This document shows positions 16,892 through 25,766 of a DNA stretch of 64,000 nucleotides, in pieces (the stretch's first letter is position 1; every line of letters starts with the position of its first letter). A program made the translations under genes and the position numbers. Under the pieces are notes generated by a model. That model worked only from the letters and a program-made list of their open reading frames with translations. It had not been told where the DNA came from and searched no databases. Source of the DNA: Palauibacter sp965207805 (GTDB taxonomy: Bacteria > Gemmatimonadota > Gemmatimonadetes > Palauibacterales > Palauibacteraceae); NCBI GenBank assembly GCA_965207805.1, contig OZ242312.1:3844001-3908000 (forward strand), in the 5' to 3' direction.

Positions 16892-18670
16892 GTGAATCGA
16901 ACCGAACGTAAAGGACAGCGAGTCTCGAATCTCTTCGGCATGACCCTGCGCCAGGCGCCGGGGGAAACCGAGATCGAGTCCCACAGCCTCCTCCTGAGGG
17001 CCGGCTACGTCCGCCAGATCGCGGCGGGCATCTTCTCCTACCTGCCCCTCGCGTGGCGGTCGCTGAGGAAGATCGAGCAGATCCTGCGCGAGGAGATGGA
17101 CCGGATCGATGGGCAGGAGCTGTCGATGCCCGTCGTGCATCCGGCGGAGCTGTGGCAGGCGACCGGCCGCTGGTACGACATCGATGCGACCATGGCCCGG
17201 TTCGTCGACCGCCGCGAGCGCGACCTGCTCCTGGCGATGACGCACGAGGAGGTCGTGGCCTTCCACGCGGCGTCGGAGATCCAGTCCTACCGGCAGCTGC
17301 CGGCCATGGTCTATCACATGCAGACCAAGTTCCGGGACGAACTCCGCTCCCGCGGCGGACTCATCCGGGTGCGGGAGTTCATCATGAAGGACTCCTATTC
17401 GCTGGACCGGGACCCGGAGGGGCTCGCGGCGCAGTACGACCGGCACTACGAGGCGTACGAGCGCATCGGGCGCCGCTGCGCCCTGCCGCTCACCGCCGTG
17501 CGGAGCGACACGGGCATGATGGGCGGCAAGATCGCCCACGAGTTCATGTACGTGACGCCGATCGGCGAAGACAGCCTCGCGCTCTGCGATGCGTGCGGCT
17601 ACGCGGCGAACCGCGAGGTCGCCGAGTTCACGCTCGAGCCCCGGGAGGGGGAGATGTCGCCGCTGGAGCGCGTCCACACGCCCGGAACGGCCACGATCGA
17701 GGAGGTGACGGGGCTGCTCGGGATCTCCGCGCCGGAGACCGGGAAGATGGTCTTCTACGTGGGCAGCTTCGCGGGGGAGGCGGGGGCGCGCGAAGAGAAG
17801 CTGATCGCGGCGATCGTGCGCGGCGACCTCGAGGTGAACCCGATCCAGGTCCAGAATCTCACGGGAGCGCTCGAGCTTCGCCCGGCGCACGAGGAAGAGA
17901 TCGCCGCGACCGGAATGGTGCCGGGGTTCGCCTCACCGGTGGGGGTGGAGCCCGAGGCCGCGATCTTCGTCGTCGACCGCTGGGTCGCGGAGTCCCCGAA
18001 CCTGGTGCTCGGAGCGAACGAGACGGACTACCACCTCCGCAACGTCTGCTGCGGCCGCGACTACGAACCCACCGTGGTCGGATCCGTCGCCCTCGCCTTC
18101 GAGGGCGCGCCGTGCGGGCGGTGCGACGACGGGCTGCGCATGGCCCGCGGCGTGGAGGTGGGGAACATCTTCCAGCTCGGCACCCGCTATTCCGAGGGGC
18201 TGGAGGCGACGTACACGGACGAGGACGGGGCCGAGCGCCCGATCTGGATGGGATCGTACGGGATCGGGACCGGGCGCCTCCTCGCCTGCGTGGCCGAGGA
18301 ACACCGGGACGACTACGGCCTCAAGCTGCCGATTTCCGTCGCTCCGTATCACGTCTCGCTCGTCGTGCTCGCGCGGGAGGAGGAGACGTGGGCGACCGCG
18401 GACCGGGTGTTCGAGGAGCTGTGCGCCGCCGGGATCGAGGTGATCTACGACGACCGGCGGGAACTCCGCGCCGGCGTGAAGTTCAACGACGCCGACCTGC
18501 GCGGCCTCCCGCTGCGCCTTGTCATCGGGGAGCGCTCGCTCGAGGCGGGAGGCGCGGAACTCAGCCATCGCGGCGTCAAGGAGAGCCGGATCATCCCGCT
18601 GGACGACCTCGTGGCCGAACTCCGCCGCGAAATCGACACCCTCATGTCACAACTCGCCCTCGACGACTGA
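16892..18670 (+). CDS. proS: Prolyl-tRNA synthetase (bacterial type with editing insert)
   Basis: 592 residues from a GTG at 16892; the frame is open from another GTG at 16844 and the choice is not certain, but the family begins close to RVSNLFGMTLRQAP. It charges tRNA-Pro. Class II motifs: IFSYLPLAWRSLRKIE (motif 1), REFIMKDSYSLDRD (motif 2) and GSYGIGTGRLLACVAEEH (motif 3). Between motifs 2 and 3 lies the about 160-residue YbaK-like editing insert (GTATIEEVTGLLGI onward) that clears Ala-tRNA-Pro. The C-terminal anticodon-binding domain is present (ISVAPYHVSLVVL). It is monocistronic, converging on the TonB receptor gene with only 9 bases between stops. Confidence 0.95.
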   Translation: MNRTERKGQRVSNLFGMTLRQAPGETEIESHSLLLRAGYVRQIAAGIFSYLPLAWRSLRKIEQILREEMDRIDGQELSMPVVHPAELWQATGRWYDIDATMARFVDRRERDLLLAMTHEEVVAFHAASEIQSYRQLPAMVYHMQTKFRDELRSRGGLIRVREFIMKDSYSLDRDPEGLAAQYDRHYEAYERIGRRCALPLTAVRSDTGMMGGKIAHEFMYVTPIGEDSLALCDACGYAANREVAEFTLEPREGEMSPLERVHTPGTATIEEVTGLLGISAPETGKMVFYVGSFAGEAGAREEKLIAAIVRGDLEVNPIQVQNLTGALELRPAHEEEIAATGMVPGFASPVGVEPEAAIFVVDRWVAESPNLVLGANETDYHLRNVCCGRDYEPTVVGSVALAFEGAPCGRCDDGLRMARGVEVGNIFQLGTRYSEGLEATYTDEDGAERPIWMGSYGIGTGRLLACVAEEHRDDYGLKLPISVAPYHVSLVVLAREEETWATADRVFEELCAAGIEVIYDDRRELRAGVKFNDADLRGLPLRLVIGERSLEAGGAELSHRGVKESRIIPLDDLVAELRREIDTLMSQLALDD

Positions 18671-18679
18671 CGCGGCGGA

Positions 18680-20812
18680 TCAGCCGCTGAAACGCACCCG
18701 CAGGCCGCCGACCAGGGTTCGTGGCGCGCCCACCCGAATGAAGCCGTTCGCGTCGTGTGACATCTCCGCGATCGCATCGAAGAGGTTCTGCACGCTCGCG
18801 AAGGCGCTCAGCCGGCTCGTCAGTTGACGACGGAAGCGGAGGTCGACGAGGAATGAGCCCGCGATCTCGCCCGTATTGAGGTCGTTGTCGAAGCGGGCGC
18901 CCAGATACCGCGCCGTGGCGACGACTTCGAGGGTCGTCGGATCGACGTGCCCGACCCGCAGCATGGTGCGGTGCGTAGGACTCCCCTGCACCTCGTTGCC
19001 GATCAGATCCGGTCGCCCCGGCGCGTCCGTCACTTCCGTCGGGTTGTACTGGTGGTTCAGCGCCAGCAGCCAGGCGGCGGACGGACGCAGTTCGATCTCG
19101 GTCTCGAGTCCGACGCTCCGCAGCGTGCCCACGTTGTCGCGTCGACGACACACGCCTCCGGCGGCCACGAAGCCGCACGGCTGAATGACGCCGGATGTCT
19201 CGGCCTCCTGGATCGTGACGTCGGTGATCGCATCGCTCACGGTCGAATGGAAACCGGTCAGCCGGATCAGCACGGAGGGGTCGGGCTGAAGGTCCACGCC
19301 GATCTCGACCCCGGTGACCTTTTCCGGATTGAGCGCCTCGTTGGACTCGTTGACGACGTTCCCGGCCGCGCGGAACGGCTTGTACAGTTCGTTCAGCGTC
19401 GGGACGCGCAGGCCGGTGTACACACTCGCCCGCAGCGCGACGCGCTCGGAAGCCTCGTACAACAGGCCGGAATTCACGCTGAACTGTGTCCCGCTGCGGT
19501 CTTCGAACGCGTCGTCCGTGAGCACGCTGCGGTCTGCCGTGTTGAGGATGTGCCGCGATCCGGACGAGTTGCGCCACGTGTCGAGTCGAGCGCCGGCGGA
19601 CAGTCTCAAGCGCTCCCCGAGGTTCTCGTGGCCCTGGACGAAGAGGCCGAACAGGGTCTGATCGCCGCCGGTCTCGCGCTGTCGCTGGAAGGCGCCGTCC
19701 CGGTACAGGTACCGCTCGGTCGCGGAGCCCGTCGCCCGCAGGAAATCGACACCCAGTGTGCCGCTCCTGCCGGCCCAGACCAGGTTGCCGCCCACCCCCG
19801 ATGAGGGGACGTCCTGGCTGATGGAAGGCTCCTCGCTGTTCCGGTCCGCACCGACCCCCGAAAACGAGTTCACGTACGTCTGCGACTGCATGTAGGCGTT
19901 GAACGCGAGCGTGGACGTCTCGCCGGTCGTGAGCGTGGCCCCGACCTGTCCGAAGCCCGCTTCGGTGGTGTTGTTGCGGAGGGGGGTCGCGTTGTCCTTG
20001 TCCTGGTCGAAGTAGTTGCCCTGGGCGTGGATACGCAGGCGGTCCCCGGCCTGGAACTCGACCTTCGCGCGCAACGCTCCGTGGCTCGACGCGGAGGGGA
20101 TATCCACGGCGCCACGCAGGCTGGGCTCCGTCAGGACGTAGCCGTCGCTGTCGAAAAGCTCACCGGCCACGTAACCGCCGGCGCGGTCGTCGCCGAAGGA
20201 TGCCATCGCGTCACCGCGGAAGGTGGACTGGCTCCCGCCCTGCACGCCCGCGGAGAACCCGCCGGCGCCGCCCGAGCGCGTGATCACGTGGACGACGCCC
20301 GCGAGGCTCTGGCTGCCCCAGCTGACCGTGGCGCCGCCGCGCACGATCTCGATGCGCTCGATGACCTCCACCGGGACCTGGCTCCAGCGCACCCAGCCGA
20401 AGTACGGGTCGTTCAGGGGCACGCCATCCACGAGCACGAGCGTGCGGCTGGCGGCGGTGCCCCCCAGTCCCCGCAGCGTGACGGCCTGCCAGGAGGGATG
20501 CGCGACGCCGGCCTGAAACGGGAAGCGGAAGTTGAGGCCCGGCACTTCCTGGAGGACGTCCTGGAGCGTCTGGGCGGCGGAAAGGCGCAGCTCCTCGCGC
20601 GTGACGGTCGTCACGTTGACCGGCACCTCTCCGACGGACGTCGGGGCGCGCAGCGCCGAGACGATCAACTCGCCCAGCGGAATCACGCTGTCCGCGGGCA
20701 CCGGATCCTGGGCCTCGAGAGCCGCGGCCGGCCACAGCCCCCAGAGAGCGAGTACGAGAAACCCGCGGCGAGTACGACGGAGCGATGGAAGCACCGCTTC
20801 ACGTAGCGTCAT
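18680..20812 (-). CDS. TonB-dependent outer-membrane receptor (BtuB/CirA-like)
   Basis: 710 residues. A signal peptide (about 1-35) precedes a plug domain: GELIVSALRAPTSVGEVPVNVTTV-type TonB box region, LQDVLQEVPGLNFR, LRGLGGTAASRTLVLVDGVP and IEIVRGGATVSWGSQSLAGVV. A 22-strand-type barrel fills the rest, with TGLRVPTLNELYKP and an aromatic-poor C-terminus ending FSG. It imports an unknown ligand (a metal chelate, vitamin or siderophore) using TonB energy. Its ATG lies inside the last codons of glnS (14-base overlap), so it is translated from the glnS transcript. No riboswitch is visible before it. Confidence 0.92.
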   Translation of the reverse strand: MTLREAVLPSLRRTRRGFLVLALWGLWPAAALEAQDPVPADSVIPLGELIVSALRAPTSVGEVPVNVTTVTREELRLSAAQTLQDVLQEVPGLNFRFPFQAGVAHPSWQAVTLRGLGGTAASRTLVLVDGVPLNDPYFGWVRWSQVPVEVIERIEIVRGGATVSWGSQSLAGVVHVITRSGGAGGFSAGVQGGSQSTFRGDAMASFGDDRAGGYVAGELFDSDGYVLTEPSLRGAVDIPSASSHGALRAKVEFQAGDRLRIHAQGNYFDQDKDNATPLRNNTTEAGFGQVGATLTTGETSTLAFNAYMQSQTYVNSFSGVGADRNSEEPSISQDVPSSGVGGNLVWAGRSGTLGVDFLRATGSATERYLYRDGAFQRQRETGGDQTLFGLFVQGHENLGERLRLSAGARLDTWRNSSGSRHILNTADRSVLTDDAFEDRSGTQFSVNSGLLYEASERVALRASVYTGLRVPTLNELYKPFRAAGNVVNESNEALNPEKVTGVEIGVDLQPDPSVLIRLTGFHSTVSDAITDVTIQEAETSGVIQPCGFVAAGGVCRRRDNVGTLRSVGLETEIELRPSAAWLLALNHQYNPTEVTDAPGRPDLIGNEVQGSPTHRTMLRVGHVDPTTLEVVATARYLGARFDNDLNTGEIAGSFLVDLRFRRQLTSRLSAFASVQNLFDAIAEMSHDANGFIRVGAPRTLVGGLRVRFSG

Positions 20813-23294
20813 TGAGACTCTCCTCGAGGAGTTCCCTCACGATGGCCGGGTCCGCGCGTCCATGCGTCGCGCGCATGACCTGGCCCACGAAAAAACCGGC
20901 GAGGCCGGTGTGTCCGGCGGCGTAGCGCGCCACCTCGGCCGGGTGGGCGGCCACGACATCGTCCACGATCTCGCGAATCTGCTCCGTATCGCCGATCCGG
21001 CCCAGCCCCTCGCGCCGGACGATCTCCCGGGGGCTTCCGCCGTCTTCCACGAGTCGCGCCAACAGCGACTTCGCCACCGCACGCGAGATCGAGCGCTCGA
21101 GAACGAGTTCCACCAGCTCGGCCAGCGCCTCCGGTTCGAGGGCACCCGCGTCCCCTTCGCTGCCCCCGGCGCCGCGGACCTCGTGCACGAGCCAGGTCGC
21201 GACAGCGGCCGGATCCACTCCGCCGCGGACCGCCCGCTCAAAGTAGCGCACCGATTCGGCGGAGCCACTGAGCAGGTCGGCGAGTTCCTCCGGCAGCCCC
21301 AGCGGATCCCGCAAGCGGTCGAAGGCCGCCTGGAGCGCGGGGTCGGCGCGCCTCGCCGCGTCGCGGGCTTCCCGCGCCGAGTCGATGCCGGGGACCGCCG
21401 GCGCGGTCGACCCGTCGTCCGCCGGGGTCCGCGCCTCCGGGGCGTCCGTGTCGCGGGTTCCGTCCGACGCCGCGCGCCGGCTCCAGGCGTCGCGGAGCGT
21501 CACGGTTCGGTTGAACACGAGCGGGCCGCCGGTCGGAGCTTCGCCGCCGGTCGGAGCTTCGGCGTCCGCGTCCTCCGGCGTGGCAGCGGCTCGCGTGGCC
21601 CTGTTGGGGACGAAGTAGCCCAACCGCTCGAACTGATAGGCCGTCTCGGGCGGATCGTTGGCCGGACCGGGATCGTCGGCCAGGCTCGGCTCGCCGCGCG
21701 CGTGGGTCAGGACCTGCAACGAGTCCGGGTTGAGGCTCTCCCGGAGGCCCTCGGCGTCTCCAGCCGGATCGGAGATGCGGAACAGGCGGTCGTAGAGGCG
21801 GACCTCGATCGGCACCGACTCCGTGGCGGACACCCAGTGGATGGTGCCGGCCGGCCGACGCCCGTCGGGCGCCGATCCGCTGCGCGTCTCCGGATCGTAC
21901 GTACAGTGCAGGCGCACGATCCTGCCGGCGTCGTCCTTCTCCACGCGGCGGCAGGTGATGAAGTAGCCGTGCCGCAGGCGCACCTCGCGCCCGGGGGCGA
22001 GCCGGCGGAAGCCCGGGGCGGGCTCCTCCGCGAAATCGTCCCGCTCGATGTACAGGACCTTCGTGAACGGAACCTTCCGCGTTTCGGGCCACCCTTCCGG
22101 CGGGGCGTCGGCGCCGCGCGGAAAGTACGGGGCTTCGATCCAGTCCACCTCGCCCTCCGGGCAGTTCTCGACGACGACCTCGAGAGGCCGCAGCACCGCG
22201 AGCACGCGCGGCGCCCGCTGGTTCAGCGCCTCGCGCACCGCCCATTCGAGCGTGGCGATCTCCACCCGGTTGTCGGCTTTTCCGATCCCGACCTGCCGGC
22301 AGAAGGCGCGAATCGCATCCGGTGGGATGCCGCGGCGCCGGAAGCCGGCCAGCGTGGGCATGCGCGGATCGTCCCAGCCCGAGACATGTCCCTCCTCCAC
22401 GAGGAGGAGGAGTTTCCGCTTGCTCACGATCGTGTAGTCCAGGTTGCGGCGCGCGAACTCGTACTGGCGGGGCCGCGGATCCCACGCGCCGAGCGCCTCG
22501 CCGCCGCCGCCCTCCGCTCCCGGCACGCGGTCGATGCGGGCGGAAGCGGGACGCGTGTGCTCGATGAACCAGTCGTACAGCGCGCGGTTGTCCTGGAATT
22601 CGAGCGTGCAGAAGGAGTGCGTGATCCCCTCGATGGCGTCGGACTGTCCGTGCGCCCAGTCGTAGAAGGGGTAGATGGGCCACTCGTCGCCGGTCCGGTA
22701 GTGATGCGCGTGCCGGATTCGATACATCAGCGGGTCGCGCAGCTTCATGTTCGACGAGGCGAGGTCGATCCGCGCGCGGAGCACGTGCGCTCCGTCGTCG
22801 AACTCCCCGGCGCGCATGCGCCGGAAGAGATCCAGGTTCTCCTCTGTCGAGCGATCCCGATACGGGCTGGGGCGGCTGGGTTCGCGCACCGACCCGCGGT
22901 GGGCGCGGATCTCCTCCTCGGAGAGGCTGTCGACGTAGGCGAAGCCATCCTCGATCATCCGCAGCGCCATCCGGTAGAGCGCCCCGAAGTAGTCCGACGC
23001 GTAGCGGATCTCGCCGTCCCACTCGAACCCCAGCCACCGGATGTCCCGCGCGATCGCCTCGACGTAGGACGGGTCCTCCGTCGTCGGGTTCGTGTCGTCC
23101 ATGCGTAGCGTCGTGCGGCCGCCGTACTCCCGCGCCACCTCGAAGTCGAGGCAGATGGCGGAAGCGTGGCCCACGTGGAGGAAGCCGTTGGGTTCGGGCG
23201 GAAAGCGCGTGAGCACGCGCCCCCCGTGCCGCCCGCTCCGGACATCCTCGGCGACGATCTGACGGATGAAATCCAGACGCTCTCGTTGTGGCAT
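20799..23294 (-). CDS. glnS: Glutaminyl-tRNA synthetase with C-terminal YqeY/GatB-like domain
   Basis: 831 residues, about 270 longer than E. coli GlnRS. It charges tRNA-Gln directly. Class I motifs: PPEPNGFLHVGHA near 32-44 and VSKRK near 270 as the KMSKS loop; RMDDTNP and the DWAHGQSDAIEGITHS segment are GlnRS-specific. A two-part beta-barrel anticodon domain follows. After an Ala/Asp-rich linker (about 600-680) comes a helical YqeY/GatB tail (LLARLVEDGGSPREIVRREGLGR, VVAAHPAEVARYAAGHTGLAGFFVGQVMRATHGRADP). This arrangement is known from Deinococcus, where the tail helps bind tRNA-Gln. Cotranscribed with the TonB receptor. Confidence 0.96.
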   Translation of the reverse strand: MPQRERLDFIRQIVAEDVRSGRHGGRVLTRFPPEPNGFLHVGHASAICLDFEVAREYGGRTTLRMDDTNPTTEDPSYVEAIARDIRWLGFEWDGEIRYASDYFGALYRMALRMIEDGFAYVDSLSEEEIRAHRGSVREPSRPSPYRDRSTEENLDLFRRMRAGEFDDGAHVLRARIDLASSNMKLRDPLMYRIRHAHHYRTGDEWPIYPFYDWAHGQSDAIEGITHSFCTLEFQDNRALYDWFIEHTRPASARIDRVPGAEGGGGEALGAWDPRPRQYEFARRNLDYTIVSKRKLLLLVEEGHVSGWDDPRMPTLAGFRRRGIPPDAIRAFCRQVGIGKADNRVEIATLEWAVREALNQRAPRVLAVLRPLEVVVENCPEGEVDWIEAPYFPRGADAPPEGWPETRKVPFTKVLYIERDDFAEEPAPGFRRLAPGREVRLRHGYFITCRRVEKDDAGRIVRLHCTYDPETRSGSAPDGRRPAGTIHWVSATESVPIEVRLYDRLFRISDPAGDAEGLRESLNPDSLQVLTHARGEPSLADDPGPANDPPETAYQFERLGYFVPNRATRAAATPEDADAEAPTGGEAPTGGPLVFNRTVTLRDAWSRRAASDGTRDTDAPEARTPADDGSTAPAVPGIDSAREARDAARRADPALQAAFDRLRDPLGLPEELADLLSGSAESVRYFERAVRGGVDPAAVATWLVHEVRGAGGSEGDAGALEPEALAELVELVLERSISRAVAKSLLARLVEDGGSPREIVRREGLGRIGDTEQIREIVDDVVAAHPAEVARYAAGHTGLAGFFVGQVMRATHGRADPAIVRELLEESLNDAT

Positions 23295-23305
23295 GGGCGG
23301 AAACT

Positions 23306-23340
23306 AAAAAAAAAGGCCGGGTCCCGGTACGGACCCGGCC
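23306..23340 (-). terminator. Strong intrinsic terminator of the small secreted-protein gene
   Basis: On the minus strand a perfect 10-base stem GGCCGGGTCC/GGACCCGGCC with a 6-base loop is followed at once by nine Ts. It lies 34 bases after the stop of the 69-aa gene and 12 bases before the glnS start codon, insulating glnS from upstream transcription. Confidence 0.92.
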
Positions 23341-23373
23341 CGACGGGCGGCGTCGCGAGCGATACGGCTTCGC

Positions 23374-23583
23374 TCAGGACCTCGCGTGGGCGGTAAAGTC
23401 CACCGTCGCGGGTGCCGCCGCCACGGGAGTCTCCGGACACGTGACGGTTGCCGGGGGGGTGGTCTGGGTCCCGGTCGCCTGCGCGCCCTGCACGGTCGCG
23501 CTGTGCGTGCCGAGGACAAGCCCCACCGCCATCACCAACCACGCCAGAGAGCCCGTGCTCGCCCACTTCGACAATCTGTCCAT
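23374..23583 (-). CDS. Small secreted protein, 69 residues, unknown
   Basis: A short gene with all the marks of a real one: ATG at 23583 with GAAGGAAGG about 8 bases upstream, a signal peptide (about 1-33, core AWLVMAVGLVLGT) and a strong terminator right behind it. The mature part is only about 35 residues, rich in Thr, Ala and Pro, with a single cysteine (PATVTCPETP). I do not recognise it. The single cysteine is not in a lipobox. Being monocistronic with a perfect terminator suggests it is expressed at a notable level. It could be a secreted peptide or a periplasmic helper. Confidence 0.65.
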   Translation of the reverse strand: MDRLSKWASTGSLAWLVMAVGLVLGTHSATVQGAQATGTQTTPPATVTCPETPVAAAPATVDFTAHARS

Positions 23584-23738
23584 GTGACCCTTCCTTCCTT
23601 CGGAATGGGCGGTTGCGATCTGTACTCTCGTGATACGAAAAGAGAGCGAGGAAGTTTCCCTCCACTTCCTGAACCTTCGACTCCAGAATCGAAGAAAAGG
23701 TTGGCAGACCGCTCGGCGTCCGCGGATCTACCGGGCGA

Positions 23739-24482
23739 TCACGACCGCCTCGTGAGGCGGGCGAGATAGATTCCGTCCCCGCCCTCGAACGCTACCTCCA
23801 ACCGCCAGCCCGCCCTCGTAGCGTGGCGCGCGAGCGTTTCGAAATCGATGTACAACTCGCGAAAGGGTCGGCCGACGCGGCCCGCGTGCGAAAGCTCGAT
23901 CCAGGCCTGACCGGGATACTCGCCGGCGGGTGGCCAGCCCGCCGTCGCCGAGGGTTCGCGAATGACGGCTTCCGCGCCGTCGACCAGGATCTGTCCGCCC
24001 GGCGAAAGGAACCGGGGGGCGTGCGCGAGGAAGCGGTCGAGGCCCGCCAGCGTTCCCACGGGCCCCAACCCGTTCATGAGCATGAGGACCGTGTCGAATC
24101 CCGGTTGCCACCAATGGCGGAAGTCGGCGTGAACGACCGACGCGGCCCCGCGCGCCCGCAGCAGGCGAACGATGTCGGCGGAGCCTTCCACCGCGACGAC
24201 GGGGGATCCCAGCGCCTCGAGCGCGAGCGTGTGCGGTCCCGCCCCGGCCCCGAGATCGAGCACCCGGCCGCGGCACAACTCGACGGCATGGCGCTCGAAG
24301 TCCATCCATCGATCCGGGGTCCGGAAGAAGAACTCGGCCGGCAGCGAGGCATCTTCCCCGAGACTGCTGCGCAGCCGAAGCCCGGCGTCGGATTCCCCCG
24401 CCGCGAACGCGGCCAGCGCGCTTGCGAAGGGGGCGAGCGGCGGGACGCGCCCGCGATGGAGGCCGGGCTCGAGCGCTACCAG
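23739..24482 (-). CDS. Class I SAM-dependent methyltransferase
   Basis: Motif I VLDLGAGAGPHTLAL, then VVAVEGSAD, HADFRHW and LMLMNGLGPVG mark a Rossmann methyltransferase; the substrate is unknown. The first ATG in frame is at 24305 (188 residues), but coding-like sequence typical of these proteins (LPAEFFFRTPDRWMDFERHA) continues upstream to an in-frame stop near 24491, with no ATG, GTG or TTG. I extend it to a CTG at 24482, giving 247 residues; this start is uncertain. That CTG follows the stop of the zinc-ribbon gene by one base, so translation is probably coupled. It is the last gene of the paa-containing operon. Confidence 0.75.
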   Translation of the reverse strand: MVALEPGLHRGRVPPLAPFASALAAFAAGESDAGLRLRSSLGEDASLPAEFFFRTPDRWMDFERHAVELCRGRVLDLGAGAGPHTLALEALGSPVVAVEGSADIVRLLRARGAASVVHADFRHWWQPGFDTVLMLMNGLGPVGTLAGLDRFLAHAPRFLSPGGQILVDGAEAVIREPSATAGWPPAGEYPGQAWIELSHAGRVGRPFRELYIDFETLARHATRAGWRLEVAFEGGDGIYLARLTRRS

Positions 24483-24483
24483 T

Positions 24484-24693
24484 TCAGCGCCACCTCACGG
24501 CTTCGAACACGGTTCGGCAGGCGTTGCAGTAATACTGGGCCGTCGACGCCTGTCCCCCGAAGGTGGCGAAGGGGTCGGAATCGTCCGAATCGCAGAAGGG
24601 ACAGGGGATCGATGCGGGCATGCCGGACGATTCGACGGGATCGTCGAGCGTCGGCCTCCCCGCCGGGACGTCGGGTTTCACGTCGCGCGCCAC
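24484..24693 (-). CDS. Zinc-ribbon protein matching the PaaD C-terminal domain
   Basis: 69 residues from a GTG 3 bases after the paaC stop. The C-terminal half reads CPFC, a 19-residue stretch with FGG and YYC, then CNAC and VFEAV: a four-cysteine zinc ribbon of the sort that ends classical PaaD (CPYC...FGST...Y.C..C..PF). In those proteins it is fused to the iron-sulfur-assembly (DUF59/MIP18) domain; here the two are encoded separately, with paaD itself three genes upstream. The first 25 residues are a disordered-looking Pro/Asp tail. Probable role: helping mature the PaaA di-iron subunit. The assignment rests on the motif and the neighbours. Confidence 0.72.
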   Translation of the reverse strand: MARDVKPDVPAGRPTLDDPVESSGMPASIPCPFCDSDDSDPFATFGGQASTAQYYCNACRTVFEAVRWR

Positions 24694-24696
24694 GGT

Positions 24697-25521
24697 TCAG
24701 TCCAGGAGAAGCGCGCGGTTGCGGTCGCCGCGGACCCGCGCGAGAGAGTCTTCATCGGGCCCGCCGCCCGCCGCGCGTCGACGCCTGGCGCGGTAGCCCT
24801 CCCAGACCGGTTCGCGGGTGCTGGCCCAACCGTCGTCGGCCGCCCGGGCAAGACCCGTCTCCGCGGCGAGCGGCCCCACCCGCTCGAGCCAGCGCGCCCG
24901 CGCCCCGCCCCCATCCCGCCCCACGATCCCGTGGACGGCGAGCGTCGAAACGAGCGGGTCGTCGTCGGGCCCGAACCAGCACAGACACGCGTTCCAGGCT
25001 GCTCCGAAGGCTTCGGCCAGCGCCGCCCGCCCGCCCTCGGCGCTCAGCAGGCGGGAGGTCCACCCCTGTCCGTGGTCGAAATGGAACCGCTCTTCCTCGA
25101 GCAGCTTGCGCACCTTGTAGTGGATCGGCTCGTAGCGGCTCTCCACGAGCATCTCGAACTGGACCGAAAGCGCGGTGTCCCACAGGAAGTTGAGGGCGAG
25201 GAACTCCTCCCACGATGCGACGTCGCGGTCCAGCAGTTCCGAACTGTGGTACTCGTCGGGCCCGCGTTCGTGCTCGAGAGCGACGGGATCGTGGCCGAAG
25301 TCGCGCAGCATCGCATAGAGGATGCGGGCGTGCCCCCACTCATCCTGCGCCATCGCGGAGCAGGCGATGCCGGCCTCGACCGAGGGCGCCCCGAGAATCC
25401 AGTCCGAGTAGCGGATGCCGAGCAGCCGCTTGTTGTCGGCGAGGGCGAGAATGAGGTTGCCGAGGTGTCCCGGCACGCCATCCGGAAGGTCCTCCGCCGA
25501 ACGGAAGCCGCTCTCCGTCAT
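24697..25521 (-). CDS. paaC: Phenylacetyl-CoA 1,2-epoxidase subunit PaaC
   Basis: 274 residues from the ATG at 25521, which overlaps the paaB stop (ATGA). PaaC is the structural partner of PaaA in the ring-epoxidase that turns phenylacetyl-CoA into the 1,2-epoxide. The ferritin-like helices are recognisable: LILALADNKRLLGIRYSDWILGAP, AMAQDEWGHARILY, LWDTALSVQFEMLVESRYEPI and KLLEEERFHFDHG. As in the family, the fold is that of a di-iron carboxylate protein although PaaC itself is not the catalytic subunit. Length is typical (about 250). Confidence 0.93.
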   Translation of the reverse strand: MTESGFRSAEDLPDGVPGHLGNLILALADNKRLLGIRYSDWILGAPSVEAGIACSAMAQDEWGHARILYAMLRDFGHDPVALEHERGPDEYHSSELLDRDVASWEEFLALNFLWDTALSVQFEMLVESRYEPIHYKVRKLLEEERFHFDHGQGWTSRLLSAEGGRAALAEAFGAAWNACLCWFGPDDDPLVSTLAVHGIVGRDGGGARARWLERVGPLAAETGLARAADDGWASTREPVWEGYRARRRRAAGGGPDEDSLARVRGDRNRALLLD

Positions 25522-25766
25522 CGCGAATCCGCCGCCGCGCGCCCGGCCGAACCGCCGAGCGTGAACGGGGCCTGGGGCCGATTCACCGCCGCGAACGCAT
25601 CGCGCGGCGCGACGGTCATCTCGAACCACTTCGCCTCGTCGTACGTCTGCCACGCGTAGACGCGCGCCAGTTGCTCGTTGGGGGCGGACACCGCGCCGAC
25701 GTGCTCGAAGCGGTCCGCTCGCTTCTTGCGGGCGAACACCTCGTACACCCGTCCGTTCCCGCTCAC
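25518..25766 (-). CDS. paaB: Phenylacetyl-CoA 1,2-epoxidase subunit PaaB
   Basis: 82 residues from the GTG at 25766, which overlaps the paaD stop (GTGA); the longer open frame upstream is antisense-like. PaaB is the small non-catalytic subunit linking PaaAC units. Typical sequence: RVYEVFARKKRADRFEHVGAV, then the ARVYAWQTYDE segment. It is slightly shorter than E. coli PaaB (95). Its stop overlaps the start of paaC. Confidence 0.9.
   Translation of the reverse strand: MSGNGRVYEVFARKKRADRFEHVGAVSAPNEQLARVYAWQTYDEAKWFEMTVAPRDAFAAVNRPQAPFTLGGSAGRAAADSR

Noticed and set aside
18680..20812. Cobalamin riboswitch control of the BtuB-like receptor
   Set aside because: The start codon is inside glnS and there is no leader where a riboswitch could sit.
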